From assembly GCF_026183735.1 (NCBI RefSeq), contig NZ_JAPFRE010000045.1:1-64000 (forward strand): a stretch of DNA of 64,000 nt. Direction: 5' to 3'. The position numbers were made by a program, and so were the translations under genes. Below, piece by piece: positions 45,481 through 53,869 of this stretch; the stretch's first letter is position 1; every line of letters starts with the position of its first letter. The DNA is from Alteromonas sp. ASW11-130 (GTDB lineage: Bacteria; Pseudomonadota; Gammaproteobacteria; Enterobacterales; Alteromonadaceae). The notes beneath the pieces were generated by a model, which was not told the origin of the DNA, searched no databases, and saw nothing but the letters and a program-made list of their open reading frames with translations.

Positions 45481-46140
45481 TACTCTTACTATGCCTACAT
45501 TCTTAATTTTTTATTGTTATTTGTCTAAAACGTGTGAACCGACGCCATGATGCCAAACGGACTGTACATACGTCAACCGAAGTCGGGTTAGCAAGAACCC
45601 TCGCCTACAAATGAACAAGATAAGGTACGTGTTTGGAAAAATTAAGATCGGATATCTGCCCAGTCCTAAAATTACTTATATTTAATTTACTCCTAAGGCC
45701 CAAAAATATATCAGCGAGAAATTAGGTATAAGCTGCTCCTTCCCTTGTGGCAAGCGGCTTTGCTATATTTCCCTTCAGCGAAGTGAGATAAATAGTTTTA
45801 TTAGTTTCACTTATCACTTTTCACTTATCACTTATCACTTTTCATCTTCATGATAATACCTTTGGAACGTCCGTGGACTATTCCGACCGTGAAGTGTAGG
45901 TGGGGAGCGTACTCTTCATGTTTTTTCTGTCACTATAGCTTTCCTATCTATGGCCTCGATGTGGTTTTGACTAACCGAACTGGCGTTATATGTATCTTCT
46001 ATTTGTAATTGTTCACTAAGACCCGGCACGAGGTTCAGATATGATTCTTTATACCTATTTCTAACGTGAAGACTAAAGAATCAACAGGTTTTTCGTATAG
46101 TAACGCCTGATTTTAAAATAGTCGTGTTGAAGGATTTAAT
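45481..46140. other. Intergenic region with a heptamer array
   Basis: About 660 bases between the divergent lipoprotein gene and the PAS/coiled-coil gene. The heptamer array at 45804-45845 is the only structured element recognised. No short gene with a credible start was found. Confidence 0.4.
45804..45845. repeat. Heptamer tandem array, unit TTATCAC/TTTTCAC
   Basis: Six consecutive 7-base units: GTTTCAC, TTATCAC, TTTTCAC, TTATCAC twice, TTTTCAT. The period is strict while position 3 varies between A and T. It is related to the TTCTCAC array at 42.4 kb. Confidence 0.8.
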
Positions 46141-49100
46141 ATGAAAGCGTGGGCCAATCGGTTAATTGCGCAGATTTCCAGTCTATTTACCTTGAGTGTG
46201 CTGACTTCTCCAGCTTACGCTGGCTTCGACGAATTATACGATTTTGTTGCGCAGCGTCCCCAATTCGCTTCCTACGTAGGGATTATTACGACTGGCATAC
46301 TTGCCTTTTTGGTACTTATTCTCCTGATAAAACAATTTGTTACGAAGCGGAGGCTGGCGTCGCTCGCGGCCGTATCGACGACATTGCAAGCCCAGCTGAA
46401 TGCCCTTCCATCTGGAGCTTTGTTTATAAGCAAAACAGGTGATGTACTCGCTGCCAATAGAACTGCTTTATATTTGCTTGGAATTAAAGAGGAAAATGTC
46501 AATAACGTTAATCTGCTATCGTTATTACCCAATGCTGACGAACCTGCATTGAAGTGTGCTTTCGCCAGCGCTAAAGAAACCCGTATACAGTGCACAATGC
46601 CTCGCCGAGACCGCGTTTATCAAGTAAGGGTATGCCCCAACATTGATGCCAGTCTAGGGGCTCACGCCGCCGTGATGCTCGAAGATGTTCACTTGTTTCA
46701 ACAAACAATTGATAATTACAAAAATCACCTTTCCCATTTAACTACTGAGATAGGCACCAGTGGCCATGGGGTGATAACCATTGATTACACTATCGGTACG
46801 GTTGAAATTAATTCGGCTGTCGCCACTTGGGTTAATGCACAGAATAGCGCAGTATTCTCCCCTGACGAAATGTCCGCGTGGTTTAGCGAGCCAAGTTGGC
46901 AATCCCTCCATTCTGCATTAATGGGATTAGGCGAATGTCAGCAATTTGAATTATTAGCGGATCTAAACGAAGCAAATGAGCCTCGACCAGTTCGCGTATT
47001 AGGCTCGGTAATTCCGGTAAAGGGAGCGGAAAACGCGTCATGTGTACAATTAATTTTAATAGACTTAAAAACCGAAAATAATTATAAAAATCAATTGCAG
47101 AGCGCCTTAAAATTACATCATCAAACTACCAGTATAGCTCCCTTTGCAATATATCGCGTGGATACGGAAGGTACATTTTTAGAAGGTAACTTAGCTTTCG
47201 GTAAATTGGTTGGCGCGGATGTAAACAAATACAAAGGTAAACCATTTTCGACCCTACCCACTGTAAATGAAGACTGGGCAAAAGCACATCAGGGGGAACT
47301 TGGTTCAATGCCCGTTAAAGTGACTCTGAATCCACAAGAGAAGGTGTTTTTGACGCTTCATATGCAAAAAATGTCTAGCCCGGGCCTCCCTGTTTCAATA
47401 ATCGCCATTGTGCACAATCAGTCTGAAGAAGTCGCAGCAAATGCCGCAAAATATGACGCAGAAACCAAATTGACCAGCCTGGTAGATTGTTCTCCTTCTG
47501 GTATTGTTGTCATGGATGAGAAATTCAAGGTTGTCGAAGTTAATCAAACGCTTGTTACTCAGTTGGGATACGAAGTGACAGAATTGACAGGCGTTGCCTT
47601 TCATACCCTGTTTAATGATAAACCTTCTGCCGATCAGGTTTTATCTCGGGTAGAACGTCATGAACGCTGTCAAAACGCTCCCGTTAAGTTGCGCACTCAG
47701 GACGAACGCTCACTTGATGTGACCCTGAACATAAGCAAATTAAGTGAAGTGCCTTGTCGCTATATTGCTTGGTTGAGTGACAGAGAAGAACAGCGCTATT
47801 TGAATAGCCGCTTCGATCGCCTGGTGAATTATGCCAGCATTCCGATGGCAATAGTTGAAGACGATGCCTTCACCCGTCTTAACGCTGCTGCATGTGCCTT
47901 TTTCGATATCGACGATGAACAATCATTATTGGGCAAAACTCTACACAGTAATGATCTAAATAAAACTGATGACAACGCTAATTTTCTTCGCAACAAACTA
48001 GATGCGGCTAAAGCCCATGGTCAAGCTCTAACATTAAACTGGCAACACCATTACCAGCAAAAGGCATTACCTTGTGAAATTACGCTCATCCCTGTTTTTA
48101 AAGGTACCGAACTATCTTGTATTCTTTGTTTATGGGTAGATTTACGTGCTTTAAAAGAAGCGAATGCGGCGCGTGCTCAAGCCCAGCAATTACGAAACAT
48201 GGCGCAACAGGAGGTTGAGCGCAAAGACGCTGAGCTTTCCAGCAGCCAGGACGCATTAGCGAAAAAACATCTTACACTTACCCAAACCGAGCATTATCTC
48301 GCTAAAACACAAACGGAGTTAACCGCGGTACAAGGTACGCTAACGGATAAGCTATCCACGCTTTCTGCGTTGGAAGAAGCTCATCAAACCATCCGTGCGG
48401 ACTTCGCCAATCTACAACAAGAGTATAAACAAAACCAACAGTGGTTAGATGAAGCAAAAACGGCAAACCGAGAACTGGAAGACCAGCTCAACCATAGCAG
48501 TGAAAAAGTCACTCGCTTAGAAGCGCAACGTCATCAAATCGCTAACGCTCTTCAGTATAGTGAAAAACAATATCGCCAAACGCAACAACAACTTGACAAC
48601 AGCCGGATGGAATCTGAAAAGTTAAAACAAGCACAAGAGCAGCAAACGCAAGTAATGGCGCAGTCGGAACAAAAAATTGCCGCCCTGAAATCATCATTAG
48701 GCGAAAAAGATACGCAGTTACAAGATATTAATGATCAAATTCAGACGTTATATTCACAATTACAAAGCTCTGTTCAGGCCAAGGATGCCCTTAGAGAGCA
48801 ATTAATTAACCAACGTAAAGCGAGCGAAAAAGCTGAAAATGAGCGTCGCTCGCTACAGGAAAGTTGCGAACGGGCGCAAACAGAATTAGCCGCGAAGGCT
48901 CGGCAAATAGACCACCTGCAAAACGAAATGCAGGCATTGGAAGCAATGTCCAATCAAAGCAAAGACGAAATGGAAGCACACCAACAGCGCCTGGAAAGTG
49001 AATTATTAGCCAAAGAAGCGCAGCTGGACGCGTCCAAACAAGATCTTGCCAAACTGAAACAGCAGTCAGAAGCAGTACAGATTGAAAAACAACAAAAACA

Positions 49101-50637
49101 AGAGGCGTTAGACAGGTTAGTCGAAGAACTAAACACGTTACAGGCAGCTGCAGAAGAGCAACAGCACTCTAATTCTGAAGCACAACGTAAATGGCATAAA
49201 CACCAGCTCTTACTACTGGAAAGCTTGCGCGCTAAAGAATCACAACTAAAAGAAAGTGAAGCAGCGTTGCATCACACTATTGCTGAGAGTGAAGCAGAAA
49301 AAGCGGAAAAAGCCCGTCAACAGCAAGAGTTAGAAGAACTACGTGCTGAATGTGAACACATGCAAGAGGCAGCGAATACTCAGCAACAATATATCGTCCA
49401 AAATGAGCAAGAGTGGAAAACTACACAACAACACCTGGCCAGGTCTTTAGAAGCTAAGCAGGCTGAGTTAAGTCAGGCACAAAAACGTCTTGAAGACCAT
49501 CAGCAACAAGTTGCTGCCGAGAAACGTGCTAAAGAAGAACAACAGCAGCGACTTGCTCAGTTGGAAGCAGAGCTCGCTGATGTCGCGCAACGTGCAGAAA
49601 CACAAAAAGCCATGATGGAAGGAAGCGATGAACAATGGCGTAAGCACCGCCAAGAAATAGAGGCGCAGAAGGCACAGCTTCATGCAGCGCTAGAATCAGC
49701 AAAACAAGAAAATACTCAAATGCAGGAGCAGCTGCAAACCAGTCAGTCACACTTGGTGGATGCGGAATCTAAAGTGTCGCAGACCCATAGTGAGGAACAA
49801 AAGCTCAATCAAGAATTGAACTCAATCAAAGCGGATGCTGAAGCCCTTCAACAGCAGCTTACTGACAAACAAGCGAATGAAGAGAAGCTTCAGCAGCAAA
49901 TTCAGTCACAACACAACACCTTACAGCAGCGAGAAGAAAGTATCGCCACACTGAAGGAGGAACAGTCTAAGTTAGAGCGGATGTTAAAACTAGCAGAGCA
50001 AGAATGTGCGCAAGCGAAGGACTTGTTAAGCAGTGCTGACGCCGACCAGTCAGATCTCCAACGTCAGCTAGCTGCTCTGGAGCATAGTCTGGATGACAGC
50101 AAACTCCAGCTTGCCAAGAAAGAGCAAGCATTGAACGGCGCACAGCAGAAAATTCAACAACAAGAATCGCAACTGCAGCAACAAGCATCAGCACTGGTGG
50201 AAGCACAGAAAGCACAGCTTCATCATCAGCATAACGAAACCCCTGCAACTAATGCAAAGGCGCTACCCGGGTATGCCAACTTCGAGATGCCGCTAGACTC
50301 ATCGGTATGGTTCGACTTGTTGCCTTATTTACAAGCAAATAAGCAAGTGGACTCATTGGCCGTGTCTCTAAAATCGTTACTATCTGACCTAGAACATGCG
50401 GTTGAGGCTACAAGTGAAGCCATTTCCAATGATGACAGAAGTAAAATGCTGGTCAATACGCGTAAATTAATCGCCCTTATTCGTCCGGTTAATTCAGCGC
50501 CGTTAAATGACATGGCAAACCGTCTTGAGGCGGATATTGAACACGGTAATCTTGATAATATTTCAATATTCTGGCCGACAGCGCGACAAAATTTAAGTAA
50601 AACAATGAGGGTTATTTATGGGCATTTGAACGACTAG
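46141..50637 (+). CDS. PAS-domain protein with giant coiled coil and degenerate HPt end
   Basis: 1498 residues. Signal-like start (to about 27, ending SPAYA), a membrane helix at about 44-64, then several PAS-like domains in the cytoplasm up to about 670 (for example LVDCSPSGIVVMDEKFKVVE near 450). An almost unbroken Gln/Glu/Lys-rich coiled coil follows from about 675 to 1360. The last 110 residues resemble an HPt four-helix domain, but the phospho-acceptor His of the HxLKG motif is replaced (VNTRKLIALIRP). No HisKA, HATPase or receiver is present. It looks like a sensor kinase rebuilt into a scaffold. Monocistronic. Confidence 0.75.
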   Translation: MKAWANRLIAQISSLFTLSVLTSPAYAGFDELYDFVAQRPQFASYVGIITTGILAFLVLILLIKQFVTKRRLASLAAVSTTLQAQLNALPSGALFISKTGDVLAANRTALYLLGIKEENVNNVNLLSLLPNADEPALKCAFASAKETRIQCTMPRRDRVYQVRVCPNIDASLGAHAAVMLEDVHLFQQTIDNYKNHLSHLTTEIGTSGHGVITIDYTIGTVEINSAVATWVNAQNSAVFSPDEMSAWFSEPSWQSLHSALMGLGECQQFELLADLNEANEPRPVRVLGSVIPVKGAENASCVQLILIDLKTENNYKNQLQSALKLHHQTTSIAPFAIYRVDTEGTFLEGNLAFGKLVGADVNKYKGKPFSTLPTVNEDWAKAHQGELGSMPVKVTLNPQEKVFLTLHMQKMSSPGLPVSIIAIVHNQSEEVAANAAKYDAETKLTSLVDCSPSGIVVMDEKFKVVEVNQTLVTQLGYEVTELTGVAFHTLFNDKPSADQVLSRVERHERCQNAPVKLRTQDERSLDVTLNISKLSEVPCRYIAWLSDREEQRYLNSRFDRLVNYASIPMAIVEDDAFTRLNAAACAFFDIDDEQSLLGKTLHSNDLNKTDDNANFLRNKLDAAKAHGQALTLNWQHHYQQKALPCEITLIPVFKGTELSCILCLWVDLRALKEANAARAQAQQLRNMAQQEVERKDAELSSSQDALAKKHLTLTQTEHYLAKTQTELTAVQGTLTDKLSTLSALEEAHQTIRADFANLQQEYKQNQQWLDEAKTANRELEDQLNHSSEKVTRLEAQRHQIANALQYSEKQYRQTQQQLDNSRMESEKLKQAQEQQTQVMAQSEQKIAALKSSLGEKDTQLQDINDQIQTLYSQLQSSVQAKDALREQLINQRKASEKAENERRSLQESCERAQTELAAKARQIDHLQNEMQALEAMSNQSKDEMEAHQQRLESELLAKEAQLDASKQDLAKLKQQSEAVQIEKQQKQEALDRLVEELNTLQAAAEEQQHSNSEAQRKWHKHQLLLLESLRAKESQLKESEAALHHTIAESEAEKAEKARQQQELEELRAECEHMQEAANTQQQYIVQNEQEWKTTQQHLARSLEAKQAELSQAQKRLEDHQQQVAAEKRAKEEQQQRLAQLEAELADVAQRAETQKAMMEGSDEQWRKHRQEIEAQKAQLHAALESAKQENTQMQEQLQTSQSHLVDAESKVSQTHSEEQKLNQELNSIKADAEALQQQLTDKQANEEKLQQQIQSQHNTLQQREESIATLKEEQSKLERMLKLAEQECAQAKDLLSSADADQSDLQRQLAALEHSLDDSKLQLAKKEQALNGAQQKIQQQESQLQQQASALVEAQKAQLHHQHNETPATNAKALPGYANFEMPLDSSVWFDLLPYLQANKQVDSLAVSLKSLLSDLEHAVEATSEAISNDDRSKMLVNTRKLIALIRPVNSAPLNDMANRLEADIEHGNLDNISIFWPTARQNLSKTMRVIYGHLND

Positions 50638-50646
50638 CCCCCTGCA

Positions 50647-50672
50647 TTTAGCCCGTAACGTTACGGGCTAAA
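50647..50672. terminator. 26-bp perfect palindrome after the coiled-coil gene
   Basis: TTTAGCCCGTAACG and its exact mirror form a perfect inverted repeat 9 bases after the stop codon. The long GC-centred stem suits a terminator or 3' stabiliser, but only a poor T-tract follows. Confidence 0.6.
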
Positions 50673-50773
50673 TTACACCTTAAACGTAAAATTTAATATT
50701 CGTAAACTAGACTACTTCTAATTGACTGTGCTATCTCTATAAAATCAGCATTTCATCGTTTAGTTGTGGAGCA

Positions 50774-51277
50774 ATGATCCTCACCATTCGCCCTGAACAC
50801 CCAGAAGATATTCCTGCTATTCGTGAAGTCATTAAAGTAGCATTCAAAGCTGTGCCCCATTCAGAAAACAACGAGCACCTTATTGTTGATGCTTTACGTG
50901 ACGATGATGCGCTGACAATCACGCGAGTAGCCGAAGAAGAAGATAAAATAGTCGGCTATATTGCGGTTTCTCCAGTAACCTTATCGAATGGCGAATCCGG
51001 ATGGTATGGGATTGGTCCGCTTGCCGTTTCTCCCACCGCCCAGTCCAGAGGGCTCGGTAGTAAGTTGATGCAAAGCGCCCTTTTATGGCTAAGGGAAAAC
51101 GCAAAAGGATGTGTGCTGTTGGGAGAACCAGAATTTTATTCTCAGTTCGGCTTTAAGGTGACAGATGGGTTGATCTTACACGGTGCGCCCCCTGAGTATT
51201 TTATGGCGCTCTCTTTTAATCACCATTACCCCAGAGCGGACATTACGTACCACCCCAGTTTTTATCCTAGCAGTTAA
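50774..51277 (+). CDS. GNAT-family N-acetyltransferase (YhbS-like)
   Basis: 167 residues. The acetyl-CoA segment GIGPLAVSPTAQSRGLGSKL carries the Q/RxxGxG loop, and GCVLLGEPEFYSQFGFKV is the family's C-terminal motif, as in E. coli YhbS. The substrate is unknown. GGAG stands three bases before the ATG. It converges with the Xre-like gene. Confidence 0.87.
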   Translation: MILTIRPEHPEDIPAIREVIKVAFKAVPHSENNEHLIVDALRDDDALTITRVAEEEDKIVGYIAVSPVTLSNGESGWYGIGPLAVSPTAQSRGLGSKLMQSALLWLRENAKGCVLLGEPEFYSQFGFKVTDGLILHGAPPEYFMALSFNHHYPRADITYHPSFYPSS

Positions 51278-51282
51278 TAGTT

Positions 51283-51708
51283 TTACCTGTGTACAGCAGG
51301 TCCAGTAGTGGGAGACGTCTGGGGGGCCAGTGCAAAATTAACATCGGGTAGCGCCGAAGCACTTTGCATACCCTCTAGGTATTCATTAAGGCACAATAGT
51401 CCCTCTATATCGTTGCACATCGCTTTCGGTGTCGCCGCCAAATGAAGATTTGGTTGGGTGAACCAGATGATCATCTTTTCATTGTCACCGTCAGACAACG
51501 CATATAGCAGATGATACAAACGAATAAAAGCAAGCTGAATTTTGGCTTCTGACGATTCAATTTCAAACCCCACCAGCGCCGTTTGTAATAATCCTTGCTC
51601 GCTAACGCCAAGCATGGCCGAAGCCTCATTAGGGGATAAACCCAGCTCTTCATATGCCCATGTGAATGCTTTCATTATTACAGCGGGTTGGTAATGCGCA
51701 ATTGCCAT
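51283..51708 (-). CDS. Xre/MbcA/ParS-like antitoxin-type protein, orphan
   Basis: About 141 residues from the ATG with AAGGTGG five bases upstream; a GTG three codons earlier overlaps that site. The N-terminal half has a helix-turn-helix-like segment (LGLSPNEASAMLGVSEQGLL). The C-terminal half (about 75-125) fits the DUF2384 toxin-binding pattern: WFTQPNLHLAATPKAMCNDI then EGLLCLNEYLE. Proteins of this type neutralise RES-domain toxins, but no RES gene adjoins, so it may be a solitary regulator. The assignment rests on pattern only. Confidence 0.55.
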   Translation of the reverse strand: MAIAHYQPAVIMKAFTWAYEELGLSPNEASAMLGVSEQGLLQTALVGFEIESSEAKIQLAFIRLYHLLYALSDGDNEKMIIWFTQPNLHLAATPKAMCNDIEGLLCLNEYLEGMQSASALPDVNFALAPQTSPTTGPAVHR

Positions 51709-52485
51709 TAAAGCCACCTTCTTGAATAACCTGTTGTTAGGTACGAAGGGCTACTGCGAGAATCGTTCCACAAATGTAGGCTGAATTACACCGTGTGAAA
51801 TGTGCAAAATAATTTATTTAGTGCTTTCCTTTCGATAAGACGATTCCTGCCACAGCCTTTGTTAACAAAGCATTTACAAAAATTGAGTGAAGCGGTGGGT
51901 GAGGGTTATTACACAAAATCACAAAAAAGAGCGCTTATTTCTGCCAGAGGCTATATAAGAAAATTTTTCACTCAGGGCTGAATTAAATACTCGCGGCGAC
52001 CTATCTCGCCAGAAGAAGTGGAAAATACGGCTGCCTTTGTTCACAAGTCGCTCGACTATGACGGTTAACCTATTGCAATATCCTCGTTACCCTTTTCTGC
52101 CGTGTACAACCCTCCTATTGCGGATTATTATTCTACGGCTGGTCGCTGGCGTAGGCTTTGGTGGGACGAGATAGTGCTTGTTTTTTGAAGAAGTTAAGAC
52201 CTAACACTCCGCAAAAACAGGGCTGGCTTTCGTTGTTACCGCTCTTGCCTGGTTAGCGCCCCATTCTTTTCTCTCGGCGAAGAAGTGACACATGCATTGA
52301 CATAGTGCACCGGTACAAAACTTTATACTTTGCCTGTTATTGATTGTTTTTTGACGACCTCTTTTTATTCCCACCGATGAAACATTCTAATTTTCAGAAT
52401 CATCAGTTCAACAAAATGAAGTGTTTATATAGTCTTACTTCATCTATTGTACTAAATGAGAACTCCATTACGTGAGGAAAACCAA
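51709..52485. other. Intergenic region with a gene fossil
   Basis: About 780 bases. A decayed frame lies at 51982-52188 (own entry). The DNA next to the Xre-like gene is AT-rich and probably holds its promoter. No RNA gene or repeat was recognised. Confidence 0.4.
51982..52188 (+). pseudogene. Unidentified gene fossil with in-frame stop
   Basis: One frame reads RRPISPEEVENTAAFVHKSL, then DYDG, a TAA at 52066-52068, and continues PIAISSLPFSAVYNPPIADY and AGRWRRLWWDEIVLVF to TGA. Both halves look like protein but there is no start codon. It is probably a remnant of a longer gene; no family was identified. Confidence 0.3.
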
Positions 52486-53022
52486 TTGAGAAAATCGAAT
52501 TCTGGCTGGGGATGGGTACTTATAACCCTGCATTGGGTAACCGCTGTCACGGTTTTTAGCATGTTCGCGGTAGGATTATGGATGGTAGACCTGAACTACT
52601 ATAGTGATTGGTATAAAACGGCCCCGCATTGGCACAAAAGTGTTGGCTTATTACTGGCTGGGTTAACACTGTTTAGGTTTGTCTGGCGCATGGTCAGTCC
52701 TCGTCCGAAAAGGCTTGGCGGTGACTTGGAGCGCGTAGCGGCAAGTATTGCGCATTTATCAATTTATTTAATGTTGTTCTCTCTCTTTATTAGCGGCTAC
52801 CTTATTTCCACCGCAGATAATCGAGCGATTGACGTATTTAATTGGTTTACCGTGCCCTCACTCGGAGAATTATTTGATGATCAAGAAGATATAGCCGGAA
52901 GTATTCACTTTTACCTTGCATGGGCGTTAATTATTTTTATTGGCGTACATGTGCTTGCAGCACTTAAACATCATTTTTTTGATAAAGACGCTACATTAAA
53001 ACGTATGTTGGGCCTGCAATAA
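52486..53022 (+). CDS. Cytochrome b561-type di-heme membrane protein
   Basis: About 178 residues from the TTG with GAGGA upstream. That start gives the usual family beginning RKSNSGWGWVLITLHWVTAV; an ATG ten codons earlier is the alternative. Four membrane helices carry the heme-ligand histidines: TLHW in helix 1, HWHKSVG before helix 2, and HFYLAWALIIFIGVHVLAAL in helix 4. It moves electrons between the quinone pool and a periplasmic partner. It is followed after 22 bases by a YceI gene, a widespread pairing. Confidence 0.9.
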   Translation: MRKSNSGWGWVLITLHWVTAVTVFSMFAVGLWMVDLNYYSDWYKTAPHWHKSVGLLLAGLTLFRFVWRMVSPRPKRLGGDLERVAASIAHLSIYLMLFSLFISGYLISTADNRAIDVFNWFTVPSLGELFDDQEDIAGSIHFYLAWALIIFIGVHVLAALKHHFFDKDATLKRMLGLQ

Positions 53023-53044
53023 ATACCTTAACCAGGAGAAATAG

Positions 53045-53611
53045 ATGAAAAAAATAGCATTAGCATTAACATTGGCATTTGGTGCGACTGCAGCTAGCGC
53101 AGCAGATTATATTATAGACACCAAGGGCGCTCACGCTTCGATAAATTTTAAAGTTCAACATTTGGGTTATTCTTGGCTGACGGGAAGATTTAATGAATTC
53201 GAGGGTGAATTTAGCTACGATGAAGACAAACCTAAAGTCTCTAAAGTCAATGTAACTATTCAAACAGATAGTATTGATTCTAATCACGCAGAGCGTGATA
53301 AACACTTACGTAGTGATGATTTCTTAAATGTTGAGAAGTTTCCTGAAGCGAAGTTTGTCAGTACCACGGTTACCGAAGATAGCGATGGCACGATGACCAT
53401 TATTGGTGATCTAACCTTACATGGTGTAACCAAGTCAGTCTCGATTGATGCGCACAAGGTTGGTGAAGGAAAAGATCCGTGGGGAGGCTACCGCGCGGGA
53501 TTTGCCGGTACAACTAAAATTGCGCTGAAAGACTTTGACATCGACTACGATTTGGGTCCGGCTTCAACCGAAGTAGAACTAATGCTGCATGTTGAAGGGG
53601 TGAAGCAGTAG
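53045..53611 (+). CDS. YceI-family periplasmic isoprenoid-binding protein
   Basis: 188 residues. The signal peptide ends AASA before [20 protein letters not shown]. The lipocalin-like beta-barrel carries the family segments [18 protein letters not shown] and [14 protein letters not shown]. YceI proteins bind polyisoprenoid lipids such as ubiquinone precursors. AGGAG precedes the ATG. Co-transcribed with the cytochrome b561 gene, which suggests a shared quinone or redox role. Confidence 0.93.
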   Translation: MKKIALALTLAFGATAASAADYIIDTKGAHASINFKVQHLGYSWLTGRFNEFEGEFSYDEDKPKVSKVNVTIQTDSIDSNHAERDKHLRSDDFLNVEKFPEAKFVSTTVTEDSDGTMTIIGDLTLHGVTKSVSIDAHKVGEGKDPWGGYRAGFAGTTKIALKDFDIDYDLGPASTEVELMLHVEGVKQ

Positions 53612-53620
53612 TTTTGGTGC

Positions 53621-53638
53621 TCCCGTCCTGCGACGGGA
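53621..53638. terminator. Hairpin after the YceI gene
   Basis: A perfect 7-bp stem TCCCGTC/GACGGGA with a four-base loop, 10 bases beyond the YceI stop. It is followed by C-rich rather than T-rich sequence, so it may be part of the adjoining palindromic repeat cluster rather than a classic terminator. Confidence 0.45.
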
Positions 53639-53676
53639 TCCCCCTTCTCATCAGAAGCCATCACCCGCCTTTTTCC

Positions 53677-53834
53677 TCGTCATCACCCCGTTTTCCTCGT
53701 CATCACCGCGCAAGCGGTGACCTCCTCCCTCAACAGCGATAGCGAAAAAGCCCCAAAACTTTTCGTCGTCATCACCGCGTTTTTCCTTGTCATCTCCGCG
53801 CAAGCGGTGACCTCCCCCCTCAACAGCGATAGCG
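53677..53834. repeat. Duplicated REP-like palindromic element
   Basis: Two copies of a 68-69-base block, 53677-53744 and 53766-53834, about 93% alike. Each contains the hairpin CACCGC-GCAA-GCGGTG or its near match (7-bp stem in copy one, one mismatch in copy two) and ends CAACAGCGATAGCG. The wording TCGTCATCACCGCGCAAGCGG resembles the repetitive extragenic palindromes seen in many proteobacteria. Confidence 0.75.
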
Positions 53835-53841
53835 TAACAAC

Positions 53842-53860
53842 CCCACGCTTTAGCGTGAGG
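53842..53860 (-). terminator. Possible terminator of the NDH-2 unit
   Basis: On the minus strand, CCTCACGC-TAAA-GCGTGGGG forms an 8-bp stem (one wobble pair) 9 bases after the ndh stop. The tail TTGTTAC is only moderately T-rich. Confidence 0.5.
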
Positions 53861-53869
53861 AGGCGGCTA

